Origin: Shewanella halotolerans
GTDB lineage: Bacteria; Pseudomonadota; Gammaproteobacteria; Enterobacterales; Shewanellaceae
Length of the DNA: 64,000 bases
Direction: 5' to 3'
Assembly: GCF_019457535.1 (NCBI RefSeq)
Contig: NZ_CP080417.1
Span: 2,914,001-2,978,000, forward strand
Shown here: piece after piece, positions 43,293 to 52,370 of the stretch
Layout of the letters: every line of letters starts with the position of its first letter
Position numbering within the stretch: position 1 is the stretch's first letter
Notes under the pieces: generated by a model
Seen by the model: the letters and a program-made list of their open reading frames with translations, nothing else
What the model was told of the DNA's origin: nothing
Database searches by the model: none
Program-made: the position numbers and the translations under genes

Positions 43293-44759
43293 ATGAAACG
43301 ATACCTAGCCGTTCCCCTCCTACTTGTTAGCAGCCAGTCGGCATTTGCCGCCTGGTGGATAGAGCCTACCGATCTTCCCCTGCGGGCAGACATTCAACTG
43401 CTCGCCGATACTGGGATAATCAAGCAGCCGGTCACCACCTATCCGCTAATGTGGGCCGGGCTCAAGCAAGATCTCGATGCAGCCGAATTGCCCGAGCTTT
43501 CTCAGGCTCAGGCCGCGGCCTACGACAGGGTGATGAGCGCCTATGCCAGAGACCATAGAGATGTGAATACCCGCATCGGCCTGGGCGCGGCAACCGACAG
43601 CGCACGCTTCCTGGGCTTTGGTCATGACTATAGAGACAAGGCCGAGGCCAAGGTGGACGTAGAGGTCACCAAGGTGTGGTTTAGCGGCCGCCTCTCGGCG
43701 AGCTATCATCAAGACCCGATAGATGGCAACAGCAGCCGGCTGGACAACAGCTTCGCAGCACTGAGCCTGGGCAACTGGATCCTCAGCGCCGGCGCCCAGC
43801 AAAAATATTGGGGACCGGGATGGGATACCGGCCTTATCCAAACCACCAATGCCCGCCCCATGCCTAGCGTGACACTGAGCCGCAACAACAGCGCCGCATT
43901 CGAATCACCTTGGCTCAACTGGATAGGTCCCTGGACCTTTACCACCGCCTTCAGCCTGATGGAGAGCGATCGCTATGTGCCCGATGCCAGACATTGGGGC
44001 GCTCGCGGCACCCTCAGACCTATCTCGAAACTAGAGGTCGGCTTCTCCTGGACCATGCAGTGGGGCGGTGAAGGCTATGGCAACAGCCTGGGTGACTGGT
44101 GGGATGGCCTATTTAATGGCGGTCAGTCTGAGGGTGATGTCACCAACGGCCAGGAAAATATGCTCGCCGGTTATGATTTTCGCTGGTCGGACACCGCCTT
44201 CGGCGTCCCCTACGGCATCTATTTCGAGCGGATCCACGAAGACTATCACCACGGCAAAAACAAGCTGATCAATGCCGCCAACTTGGGCGGGGTAGACTTT
44301 ATGCTAGATGCACTGAGCACCCGGGTCTTCATCGAGTATGCCGATACCAAGGTGGCCTGTGGCATCGACCCAAACGCCTATAACTGTCTGTATGAGCATG
44401 GCTTTTACCAGAGTGGCTACCGCTACTACGGCAGGAGCCTGGGCAGCACCTATGATAACGATTCCGAGACCTTAGTCCTTGGCGGCATCACTCAGCTGGG
44501 CGATGGCCACAGTATCACCAACAAGCTGCGCTGGCTCAGGCTCAACACAGACGGTATCGATACCGGCAATAGCGCAGGCGGTAACCCTGTCTCTCCTGGC
44601 GAATATGAGCGGGTCTATCAGTTCGATACCAGCTACCACAGACCTTGGTTTGAGGGCACTCTAAAGCTGGGTGGCACTCTCAGTTATCGTCAGTTTGTTC
44701 ATAGCGGCGGTCACGACTGGGACACCAGCCTGTATGCCCTGTGGGAAAGAAGCTTCTAG
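43293..44759 (+). CDS. Outer-membrane capsule assembly protein, Wzi family
   Basis: Wzi-family proteins are outer-membrane beta-barrels that attach group 1 capsule to the cell surface. A signal peptide (MKRYLAVPLLLVSSQSAFA) is followed by WWIEPTDLPLRADIQLLADTGIIKQPVTTYPLMW, the family's N-terminal pattern. The rest has alternating amphipathic strands and ends in an aromatic residue (SLYALWERSF), as barrels do. The length of 488 is close to E. coli Wzi. It lies at the edge of the polysaccharide locus, so it probably anchors the polymer made by the genes at 53-64 kb. Confidence 0.88.
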   Translation: MKRYLAVPLLLVSSQSAFAAWWIEPTDLPLRADIQLLADTGIIKQPVTTYPLMWAGLKQDLDAAELPELSQAQAAAYDRVMSAYARDHRDVNTRIGLGAATDSARFLGFGHDYRDKAEAKVDVEVTKVWFSGRLSASYHQDPIDGNSSRLDNSFAALSLGNWILSAGAQQKYWGPGWDTGLIQTTNARPMPSVTLSRNNSAAFESPWLNWIGPWTFTTAFSLMESDRYVPDARHWGARGTLRPISKLEVGFSWTMQWGGEGYGNSLGDWWDGLFNGGQSEGDVTNGQENMLAGYDFRWSDTAFGVPYGIYFERIHEDYHHGKNKLINAANLGGVDFMLDALSTRVFIEYADTKVACGIDPNAYNCLYEHGFYQSGYRYYGRSLGSTYDNDSETLVLGGITQLGDGHSITNKLRWLRLNTDGIDTGNSAGGNPVSPGEYERVYQFDTSYHRPWFEGTLKLGGTLSYRQFVHSGGHDWDTSLYALWERSF

Positions 44760-44794
44760 CCTAAGCTTGGCCAAGGTCGACTGTGACGCTCAGG

Positions 44795-46291
44795 CTAGGC
44801 ATTTAAGCTTTCGCGCTCCATCTCCTCCCAACTCTGACGCTTGCGATAGATGGTCGAGGCGCTGATATCCAGCAGCGCCGCGGCCTTGGGTACGTTACCG
44901 TCACAGCGGGCGATGGCCGCCTCTATGGTCTGCTTCTCGGCGATCCACAGAGGCACTATCTCATCATTGCCCACGGCTAACGCCTTGTCAGCCCCCTCGC
45001 TTGCTGCGACAGTTTCCTGGGCGAGAGTTTCATGAGCAACAGCTTCCTGACCAATAGCGCTAGCTGCACCAGACACTCGGCCCTGGCGAGCCTCTGCTGG
45101 CTCGGCGGCCCCCGAGACGATCTGCATCGGCAGCATCTCCTTGGTGACACTCGGCCCCTCGTTAAGCACCACCACCTGACGAATGACGTTCTGCAGCTGA
45201 CGCACATTACCGGGCCAAGGGTAGCTTATCAGCAGCTGGCGCACCTCATCGCTCAGCTCGGTAAACACCTTGCCCTCCTCGGCGGAGTACTCGGCCAGCA
45301 ACTTGTTGGCCAGTAAGAGGATATCTTTGCCCCTGACCCTCAGTGGCGGCAGCTCTATGGGGATCACATGCAGGCGATAGAAGAGATCTTCACGAAAACG
45401 CCCCGCCTTCACCTCCTCCCAGGGATCGCGGTTGGTGGCACTGACGAAGCGCACATCCACCTGCTCCTCCTTGGCGCTGCCGACCCGGTGAAACACGCCA
45501 GTCTGAATGAATCGCAACAGCTTGCTCTGCAATTCAAGGTCCATCTCACACAGCTCATCGAGAAACAGGGTGCCGCCATGGGCGCGGCTGGCAGCGCCTT
45601 CACGGCTAGCATGGGCGCCAGTAAAGGCCCCCTTGGTGTGGCCGAAGATCTCACTCTCTATCAGATCTTTCGGTATCGAGGCGCAGTTCAGCGCGATGAA
45701 GGGGCCGTCGCGGCGCGTGCCCGCATGGTGCACCGCCTGGGCGCACACCTCCTTGCCCGTGCCGCTTTCGCCGACGATAAACACTGAGGCCTTACTGTTG
45801 GCCACACAGTCTATGGTCTTGTAGACAGTCTGCATCGCTAGGGATTCGCCGATAAAGCCCATGTAATTAGACTTAGGCAGGCTGTTTTCATACTTGCTGA
45901 CCAGGCTCACCAGCTGGCGCTGTTTTCTGGCGTTGCGCAGGGTAATGCTGAGCCGCTTGGCATCGAAGGGTTTCACCAAAAAGTCGAAGGCGCCGGCGCG
46001 CATGGCATCCACGGCGATATCGATACTGCCATGGGCGGTGATCATGATCACCACAGTATCTGGGTACTGGGCCTGCGCCTGGGTCAAGATATCCATCCCC
46101 GACATGTCGGGTAGCTTGATATCCAGCACCAAGATGTCGGGTTGCCACTGCGCCAGCTCCCTCAGGGCGTCCTCGCCATAGTTGACCTGAGTCACCAGGG
46201 CGCCCTCGCCGCGCAGATACTCGGTATACAGGGCGCCAAGAGACAGGCTATCCTCCACCAGTAAGGCGGTAAATGTCTCCTTCATTTCCAT
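44795..46291 (-). CDS. LuxO/SypG-like sigma54 response regulator
   Basis: The receiver spans residues 5-120 (LLVEDSLSLGALY, phospho-Asp57 in ILVLDIKLPDMSG, Lys in LVKPFD). The AAA+ domain spans about 145-385: GESGTGKEVCAQAVH, the sigma54 loop HTKGAFTGAHASREG, DELCEMDLELQSKLLRFIQTGVFHRVGS and YPWPGNVRQLQNVIRQVVVLNEG. These stretches are far closer to Vibrio LuxO and SypG than to DctD or NtrC. An Ala/Glu-rich linker of about 60 residues precedes the Fis-type helix-turn-helix (NVPKAAALLDISASTIYRKRQ). The start at 46291 has AAAGGAG five bases upstream. It is the third gene of the sensory operon and probably activates the sigma54 promoters of the locus. Confidence 0.92.
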   Translation of the reverse strand: MEMKETFTALLVEDSLSLGALYTEYLRGEGALVTQVNYGEDALRELAQWQPDILVLDIKLPDMSGMDILTQAQAQYPDTVVIMITAHGSIDIAVDAMRAGAFDFLVKPFDAKRLSITLRNARKQRQLVSLVSKYENSLPKSNYMGFIGESLAMQTVYKTIDCVANSKASVFIVGESGTGKEVCAQAVHHAGTRRDGPFIALNCASIPKDLIESEIFGHTKGAFTGAHASREGAASRAHGGTLFLDELCEMDLELQSKLLRFIQTGVFHRVGSAKEEQVDVRFVSATNRDPWEEVKAGRFREDLFYRLHVIPIELPPLRVRGKDILLLANKLLAEYSAEEGKVFTELSDEVRQLLISYPWPGNVRQLQNVIRQVVVLNEGPSVTKEMLPMQIVSGAAEPAEARQGRVSGAASAIGQEAVAHETLAQETVAASEGADKALAVGNDEIVPLWIAEKQTIEAAIARCDGNVPKAAALLDISASTIYRKRQSWEEMERESLNA

Positions 46292-46307
46292 ATGCACTCC
46301 TTTGAAC

Positions 46308-49300
46308 TCAGGCATCGGCAACGCGCCGCACCGCCTCATCTTGATTATGGGTTATCTTAGCCGCTATGGCCGCCATCGTCAGCTCGGCCACAGTAAAGAG
46401 CTCACTTAGCAAAGTTTCGACCTGCGCCCAATCGCGCCGCTGCGCCGACTGCTCCAGCGCTTTGGCGACCTCGGCCAGCGCGCTGGCGCCGAAGCTACCC
46501 GAGCTACTCTTGAGGGTATGGGCCTGGGTCTCCAGCTGCTCGAAACTATCTTCATCTAACTTATCTAACGCATCTAAGGGCAAGTCGCGCAAACAGCTAA
46601 GGCGCGACTCTGTCTCTTTGAGATAGACCCCATACATGTTATCCAGCGAGGCCTGACCTAAGGTCTGGGTCAGCTCAGATATCACCTGACTATCCAGCAG
46701 CCTGTCCTGGTCCGCCAGTGAAATAATCGCCTGAGTTTCGAGCCGTTGGTCACTGCTCTTTTCATATCTATCTTCACTTCTATCTTCATAACTCCCTTCA
46801 TAAGTCTCATCATAACTCTCACCACATATCTCATTATCTGGCTCTCTATGGTTATCCAGCTCAGTCGAGTTCTCAAGCGCCTGAAGGCTCGCCTTATCGA
46901 GCCAGTAGGCGACCTTTTGGAGCAGCTCGGCCCGGTTCACCGGCTTGGCGATGAAGTCTTGCATGCCGGCGTCGAAGCAGTCCTCGATATCCTCTTTCTG
47001 CACATTGGCGGTCATCGCCAATATGATGGTATGTGGATGGCTCGCCAGTATGCACCGGGTGGCCTCCAGCCCATCCATCTCCGGCATGCGCATATCCATG
47101 AGCACCAGCCCATAGTCATGCTTGGCGACACACTCCACCGCCTCGATCCCATTGTTGGCAAACTCCACCCGGTAACCCGCCTTGGTCAGCATGGCGCCGC
47201 CGATAAGCTGATTCGACTTGCTGTCTTCGGCCATCAAGATGGGCAGTTGGTTCTGACTCGAGGCGGTGGGCAGCTCACTCTGACGGGCCGTATCTTGTGC
47301 TGGCGCGGCGCCATCTTGCAGCAGTTGCAGCATCTGCTGGCGCATGAGCGGTTTAGTCACATGGCCGCTTATGCCTAGCTCGGTGAGATTCGGTCTTAAT
47401 TCACTCAGCTGGCTGTCGATCGACGCCACTAGGCTATCCATCAGAGCCAGCAGGCGGCCCTGCTCGGTCAGGTATCCTTGAGATAGGCGCTGACAGTCAG
47501 CTTGGCTCAATCTATGTAGCCAGGACTCATCAAGCAGGATCAGATTAAAGCGCCCCTTGACCAGATGGGGCTGAAACAGCTGCTCAGGCGAATCCACACA
47601 GACGCAGCTTACCCCGTATTGGCTGTATTGCTTGCTCAGCACTCTGTGGAAGTGGCTATCTGGATGCAGCAGCAAGACTCTGGCATGGGCGGGCAGATGG
47701 CGGGGCATTGCGGCTCCTTGGCTATTCAGTTTCACTCTGACATCGAACTTGAAGCAGCTGCCCTGCTCTGGCAGGCTCTCCAGGGTAAGCTCGCCCCCCA
47801 TGAGACGCACCAACTGGGCGGATATCGCCAGCCCCAGACCTGTGCCGCCATATTGAGTATTGCGCTGGTCATGTACCTGACTAAACTCCTTAAACAACTT
47901 GCGCTGCGCCGACTGGCTGATCCCAATTCCCTGATCGGCCACGCTAAAGCAGAGCGAGGCCTCGCTCTGGGCCGCATCGGGCACCCAGGCCTCCAGGGTG
48001 ATATGGCCGCGATGGGAAAACTTGATGGCATTATCCACCAGATTTTGCAGTACCTGCCTGAGATGCTGCAGATCCCCCTCCACCTCATCGGGCACATTGC
48101 GATTGATAAAACAGGCGAAGGCTATCCCCTTCTCCCGCGCCTTAGGCTGCAAGATATTGATCACCTGCTCCAGCAACTTCTGCACCGAGAAGGTCTCCAG
48201 CTCGACGCCTATCTCCCCCGCCTCAATCTTAGAAAAATCCAAGATATCGTTGATGGTAGAGAGTAGCGCGGTGCCTGCCTCCTTAGCGGTCTGGGCATAG
48301 AGGCGCTGCTCCTCATCCAGGCTCGAGCCTAAGATAAGATCGACACTGCCCAGCACGGCGTTGAGTGGCGAGCGGATCTCATGGCTCATGGTCGCCAGGA
48401 AGCGCGATTTGGCCTGACTGCCCGCCTCGGCCTGCTCCTTGGCACTCTGTAGCTCGCGCTCATAGGCCAGGCGCCTGGAGATATCGTGTAAGAAGGCGGT
48501 CAGCAAGATCTCATCGCCCATCTGCACAGGCACTAGCTTGAGCTCTACCGGCAGCGCCTCGCCATCTTGCTTGCGGGCATGCAGGGTAATGTTAGATTTA
48601 ATGCCAGGACCGGCCCCTGTCTGGCGGAAGGTTTGCAGGCAGCGACTAAAGCGTTCATGCTGGCTGTCGACAAACAAGAGGTCAGCCATTTGAGCACCGA
48701 TGGCCTGTTTACGTCCATAGCCAAACAGGCTGCTGGCCGCGTCGTTAAAGGCCTGTATCTTGCCCGCGATATCTATGGTGATCAGCGCATCCGGGCTGGC
48801 CTCCAGGGTTGCCAGCAAGATAGCCTCGCTGCGGCGGATTCGCGCCTCTTTACGCTTGATCTCGGTGAGATCTTTCACCAAGCCCAGTAACATGGTCTGG
48901 TTGTTGATCACCATCTTGGAGATCGCCATGTCCACGGGGAAGCGCTCACCGTTGGCCCTAAGTGCCAGCAGCTCACGCTGCTTATGGCTCAACCGGCTGC
49001 GGTTAGAGGCGATAAACTGCATCAACTGTTGGTGGTATTGCTCGCGATAATTTAGCGGCACCAGGTTAGCGATCGGCTGGCCTATCAGCGCCTGCGCCTC
49101 ATAGCCAAACAGTGAGACGATGGCCGGATTAACCTCGACTATCTCTCCCTCGACGTTGAAGATGATGAAGCCATCGACCGCCGATTCCAAGATGGTCGAG
49201 AGTTGGGTATTGGCCTGCTCCAGCGCCTGGCGATTGCTTTCTACCTTGTCTAACATGCGGTTGAAGGCCTTCGCCGTCTGCCCCAGCTCATCGTCACTAT

Positions 49301-49874
49301 TCACCTGCACCTGCACCCCCGTCTCGCCCCCCAGGATCCGCTCCGAGGCCAGTTTTAATGAGTCCAGGTTTCGGGTCAGATAGATCCCAAGAAGCCAGGA
49401 AAACAGCGCCACCAAGAGCATCTCCAGCCCGGCGATAGAGAGAAACTGCCGGGTCGCGCTGGAGACCAGCAGCTCATAATCTGTGGTATCCAGGCCAACT
49501 TCCACCCGACCGAAAGCGAATCCCGCCACCTCGATAGGCTGACTTATTGGCAACAGATGTGGATAGTCGGCCTCGCTGACCCCGGCGGCGCGCTCGTCAA
49601 TAAGCAGATTCTGTTGATCATAGACGCGCACATAACGCACATGCTCTTTACTCAGCAGCTCCTGAGTTAGCTCCTCCAGGGTCGACAGATCTGTGCTGAT
49701 CACCGCATCCTTGGTCGCCGCGGCAAACAGGCTGATGATAGAGCTGGCGCGGCGCTGGATCTCCGCCTCATTCGAGCTCTTGAGATAATCGATACTGGTG
49801 TAGACGAGCACCAGCAACAACACGCCCTCGATAAGCGCGATCCCCAGTACCGTCTTGAGGCGAAATGAGATCAT
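46308..49874 (-). CDS. Hybrid sensor histidine kinase with Hpt domain
   Basis: The 1188-residue inner-membrane kinase has this order: membrane segment 7-28, a periplasmic part to about 143, membrane segment 144-166, HAMP (167-220) and two PAS domains (226-345 and 350-470). The kinase core follows, with phospho-His in ATMSHEIRSPLNAVLGS, NLVDNAIKFSHRG, and GGTGLGLAISAQLVRLMGG. Next come a weak receiver-like domain without the usual acidic pocket (LLLHPDSHFHRVL, then LILLDESWLHRL), a true receiver (ILMAEDSKSNQLI, Asp in VLMDMRMPEMDG, KPVN), an acidic Tyr-rich linker, and an Hpt domain (QAHTLKSSSGSFGA). The layout resembles Vibrio LuxQ/SypF/RscS. Its ATG overlaps the stop of the binding-protein gene by four bases. 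Confidence 0.93.
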   Translation of the reverse strand: MISFRLKTVLGIALIEGVLLLVLVYTSIDYLKSSNEAEIQRRASSIISLFAAATKDAVISTDLSTLEELTQELLSKEHVRYVRVYDQQNLLIDERAAGVSEADYPHLLPISQPIEVAGFAFGRVEVGLDTTDYELLVSSATRQFLSIAGLEMLLVALFSWLLGIYLTRNLDSLKLASERILGGETGVQVQVNSDDELGQTAKAFNRMLDKVESNRQALEQANTQLSTILESAVDGFIIFNVEGEIVEVNPAIVSLFGYEAQALIGQPIANLVPLNYREQYHQQLMQFIASNRSRLSHKQRELLALRANGERFPVDMAISKMVINNQTMLLGLVKDLTEIKRKEARIRRSEAILLATLEASPDALITIDIAGKIQAFNDAASSLFGYGRKQAIGAQMADLLFVDSQHERFSRCLQTFRQTGAGPGIKSNITLHARKQDGEALPVELKLVPVQMGDEILLTAFLHDISRRLAYERELQSAKEQAEAGSQAKSRFLATMSHEIRSPLNAVLGSVDLILGSSLDEEQRLYAQTAKEAGTALLSTINDILDFSKIEAGEIGVELETFSVQKLLEQVINILQPKAREKGIAFACFINRNVPDEVEGDLQHLRQVLQNLVDNAIKFSHRGHITLEAWVPDAAQSEASLCFSVADQGIGISQSAQRKLFKEFSQVHDQRNTQYGGTGLGLAISAQLVRLMGGELTLESLPEQGSCFKFDVRVKLNSQGAAMPRHLPAHARVLLLHPDSHFHRVLSKQYSQYGVSCVCVDSPEQLFQPHLVKGRFNLILLDESWLHRLSQADCQRLSQGYLTEQGRLLALMDSLVASIDSQLSELRPNLTELGISGHVTKPLMRQQMLQLLQDGAAPAQDTARQSELPTASSQNQLPILMAEDSKSNQLIGGAMLTKAGYRVEFANNGIEAVECVAKHDYGLVLMDMRMPEMDGLEATRCILASHPHTIILAMTANVQKEDIEDCFDAGMQDFIAKPVNRAELLQKVAYWLDKASLQALENSTELDNHREPDNEICGESYDETYEGSYEDRSEDRYEKSSDQRLETQAIISLADQDRLLDSQVISELTQTLGQASLDNMYGVYLKETESRLSCLRDLPLDALDKLDEDSFEQLETQAHTLKSSSGSFGASALAEVAKALEQSAQRRDWAQVETLLSELFTVAELTMAAIAAKITHNQDEAVRRVADA

Positions 49875-50731
49875 GGCGCGCCTCCCTCAGTCGATTTCAG
49901 CGGCTGGGACAGCTCACCCAGTTGCAGCGCCCGCACATCGTCCCAGTCGCTGTCACTGGCCTCGACGAGCGGTCGAAAGCCTATGGCGTCCAGCGCCGCC
50001 TGCCCCGCCTGGGTGCCCGGCAGGGAGACGAGCGCCGCTAATAGGCGCTGTCTCAGGGCTTCGTCGAGTCGCACATGGGTGGCAATCGCATGGGGCGTAT
50101 AACCCGGGGTGCGCCACAGCACCCTGAGCTGCTCGCGGGTCTTGGGCGTCATGTTGGCGAAGGTGCGCTGCACCCCGCCGCCGGCATCGGCCAGGCCTCT
50201 GGCCACCGCCAGATAGACAGAGTCATGGGAGCCTATGTAGCGGATCTCGTTGCTCAGCCCGAGACGACTCAGATTGGCCCTGGGCAGCACGCTGGCCGCG
50301 AAGGCCGCCGGCGCAGGAAAGGCCAGGGTCTTACCATCGAGCTGGGTGATTTCGGTATAGGGCGCATCTTTTCTCACTACTATGATCCCCTGCAGCTGCT
50401 TGTCACGCTCGCGCGCCAACGCCTTGTAGTGATCCGCGCGACTAAACACCGCATAGTGATAGGGGTTCATGTAGGCGATGTCATACTCCCCGGCGGCGAG
50501 TCTGGCTTCGAAGGTGGGAATATCCGGCGCAGTTGCAAATTGCACTCTGATATTTGCATTTTGCGATAGCAGCGCCACCAGTGGCGACCAGCTTTGGGCC
50601 AACTTGGCCGAGGCTTGCTGGGGCACGACGCCGAAGATAAGGGTCGGCTTGACCTCCAAATCCTTTGCTAGCGCAGGGCTCAGCAGGATAAGGGTTAAAC
50701 ATAGGCTTATGAAACGAGGCAGAATGTTCAT
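49871..50731 (-). CDS. PhnD-like periplasmic binding protein
   Basis: A signal peptide (MNILPRFISLCLTLILLSPALA) precedes a phosphate/phosphite/phosphonate-type binding domain. Family features are LIFGVVPQQASAKLAQSWSPLVALLS, FEARLAAGEYDIAYMNPYHYAVF, the VVRKDAPYTEITQLDGKTLAFPAPAAFAASVLPR stretch, and SHDSVYLAVARGLADAGGGVQRTF. No ABC permease or ATPase gene is nearby. Instead the gene overlaps a sensor kinase gene by four bases, so it is more likely a ligand receptor for that kinase, as LuxP is for LuxQ, than a transport protein. The ligand is unknown. Confidence 0.87.
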   Translation of the reverse strand: MNILPRFISLCLTLILLSPALAKDLEVKPTLIFGVVPQQASAKLAQSWSPLVALLSQNANIRVQFATAPDIPTFEARLAAGEYDIAYMNPYHYAVFSRADHYKALARERDKQLQGIIVVRKDAPYTEITQLDGKTLAFPAPAAFAASVLPRANLSRLGLSNEIRYIGSHDSVYLAVARGLADAGGGVQRTFANMTPKTREQLRVLWRTPGYTPHAIATHVRLDEALRQRLLAALVSLPGTQAGQAALDAIGFRPLVEASDSDWDDVRALQLGELSQPLKSTEGGAP

Positions 50732-50780
50732 CTTATTTCCTTTACACCAATCACTGTCGACGAGAGGGATAACCCCTGCT

Positions 50781-50799
50781 CAGCAATCGCTATGCCAAA
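50781..50799 (-). promoter_or_regulatory. Sigma54 promoter of the sensory operon
   Basis: On the minus strand TTTGGCATAGCGATTGCTG has GG (50796-50795) and GC (50784-50783) separated by exactly ten bases, with TGGCA and TTGCT matching consensus closely. It lies about 50 bases upstream of the binding-protein start, and implies that the operon encoding a sigma54 activator is itself sigma54-dependent. Confidence 0.75.
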
Positions 50800-50922
50800 G
50801 CTTTTTGCCTCTGTCCCTTTGAGCCCTTGACCTCTTCAGTAAGTGACCTCTCCCCAAGTGCGCCGCGCCTCCCTGCTGTCCGATGAAGATCAACACCTTA
50901 GGTCTCACTATGAATGCAAGCC

Positions 50923-50935
50923 TCGCATTTTGCAA
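50923..50935. promoter_or_regulatory. LuxO-type enhancer dyad between divergent signalling operons
   Basis: TCGCATTTTGCAA (TTGCAAAATGCGA on the minus strand) matches the LuxO site TTGCA-WWW-TGCAA at 12 of 13 positions. It lies about 130 bases from the sigma54 promoter of the sensory operon and about 120 from the weak one of the phosphatase operon. The rest of the 400-base gap (50732-51131) shows no other clear signal. Confidence 0.65.
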
Positions 50936-51050
50936 TTTAGCCAATGGTGTAAACCCCGTCATGATTTAGTTGCCAACCTCAGGCAAAGAGTCGCTATTAC
51001 ATTGAATAGATTGAAAAATAAGTAGATGAATAGATGAAACCAAGGCGCGG

Positions 51051-51066
51051 TGGCACAGAAGTTGTT
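51051..51066 (+). promoter_or_regulatory. Weak sigma54-like promoter of the phosphatase operon
   Basis: TGGCAC-AGAAG-TTGTT has a perfect -24 element and correct spacing, but GT instead of GC at -12. It lies about 70 bases before the start at 51132. Confidence 0.4.
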
Positions 51067-51131
51067 AGTCATGCACTAAGCACTATCTCCACTTCACTAT
51101 GTTTACTGCCCAAGGGCTAGGAGTTGCCACC

Positions 51132-52370
51132 ATGAAACAGCCAAGCCAGCCCGCCGCCCTATCGGTACTGGTCGTCGAAGACAGCAGCTGTGAGCGCCTG
51201 ATGATAGTGAGTCTGGTGCGCCAGCTCGGCTTTGAGGTGTCCAGCTGTGATAACGCGCAGCAGGCATTGGTAAAGCTGCAACAGACAAGCGTGGATATCA
51301 TGATCAGTGACTGGCGCATGCCGGGCATGAGCGGCATTACCCTGTGCCAAAGAGTCAAAGGGCTAAGTCAACCGCCGTTTATCATACTGCTCACGGGCAA
51401 GAACCGGACCGAGCATATGATCCAGGGGATTGAAGCCGGCGCCGATGACTTTATCGCCAAACCCTTTCAGGCCTCGGTACTCAAGGTGCGCCTGCTGGCG
51501 GCCAAGCGTCTGGTGAGTCTGCAGCGCAGCCTGGCGGTGCAGAATCATAAGCTCCACAGATCGATGCAGACCCAGGAGAGATACCTTGGGCAACTCAAGG
51601 AAGATCTCACCAGCGCGGCGCAGCTGCAACGGGCGCTCTTGCCGCCGCAGGATCAACACCTCAACCTTTGGCAGATAAGCTCTCACTTTCAACCCGCCAC
51701 CAGCCTGGCCGGCGATATCTTTCAATGTTTCGCCATAGATGAAAGCCATCTGGGGTTCTATCTCTTGGATGTGGCTGGCCATGGCATCGCCGCCTCCATG
51801 CAAGGTTTCACCCTGGCGCAGCAGCTGTCTCGCCAGCGCGCCGACTGGGAGGCCCTGGACAGCGCCAGGCTCGTCACCCGGCTCAACCAGTTATTTGATG
51901 ATCCCCAGCAGTGCGGGCGTTTCGCCACACTTATCTTAGGCATAGTCAACTGCCAGAGTGGCGAGCTAGACCTGACCAATGCAGGCCATCCCGCGCCGCT
52001 ACTGCTGGACAATCGAGGCAGCGACACGCTCGACGCCGAGCCTCAGCTCCCTATAGGCATAGACAGAAACTTCCAGTATCGCAGCAGCCGCTATTACCTG
52101 AGACCGGATCAGCGACTGCTGCTCTACTCCGACGGTCTCTTTGAGAGTCGTCACCCCAAGTTTGGCGAGTTTGGTCAGGCCAGGCTAAAGCGGCTCTGTC
52201 ATCGGGCGAGCGGCCTGAGCGCCGAGTCGTTGATCAGGCATCTCACCCATAAGGCCAAGCTGTGGCAGCAATCGAGTCCCCAGGACGATACCTCACTGCT
52301 GCTACTCACCTTTCATCGCCGCGCCGCGGCGCCAGCAGCGTTATACACCCAAGGGAGGAAAAGCGCATGA
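51132..52370 (+). CDS. Response regulator with PP2C phosphatase domain
   Basis: The receiver spans residues 11-128 (VLVVEDSSCERLM, phospho-Asp60 in IMISDWRMPGMSG, Lys in FIAKPFQ). A helical linker follows, then a PP2C/SpoIIE domain (about 175-405) with the metal-site Asp residues in LAGDIFQCF, LLDVAGHGIAASM and PQDDTSLLLL. Proteins of this type dephosphorylate a STAS partner under control of receiver phosphorylation, as in Vibrio SypE and Shewanella CrsR. The ATG at 51132 has AGGAG eight bases upstream; an upstream ATG at 51099 has none. Its stop overlaps the next start (ATGA). Confidence 0.92.
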   Translation: MKQPSQPAALSVLVVEDSSCERLMIVSLVRQLGFEVSSCDNAQQALVKLQQTSVDIMISDWRMPGMSGITLCQRVKGLSQPPFIILLTGKNRTEHMIQGIEAGADDFIAKPFQASVLKVRLLAAKRLVSLQRSLAVQNHKLHRSMQTQERYLGQLKEDLTSAAQLQRALLPPQDQHLNLWQISSHFQPATSLAGDIFQCFAIDESHLGFYLLDVAGHGIAASMQGFTLAQQLSRQRADWEALDSARLVTRLNQLFDDPQQCGRFATLILGIVNCQSGELDLTNAGHPAPLLLDNRGSDTLDAEPQLPIGIDRNFQYRSSRYYLRPDQRLLLYSDGLFESRHPKFGEFGQARLKRLCHRASGLSAESLIRHLTHKAKLWQQSSPQDDTSLLLLTFHRRAAAPAALYTQGRKSA

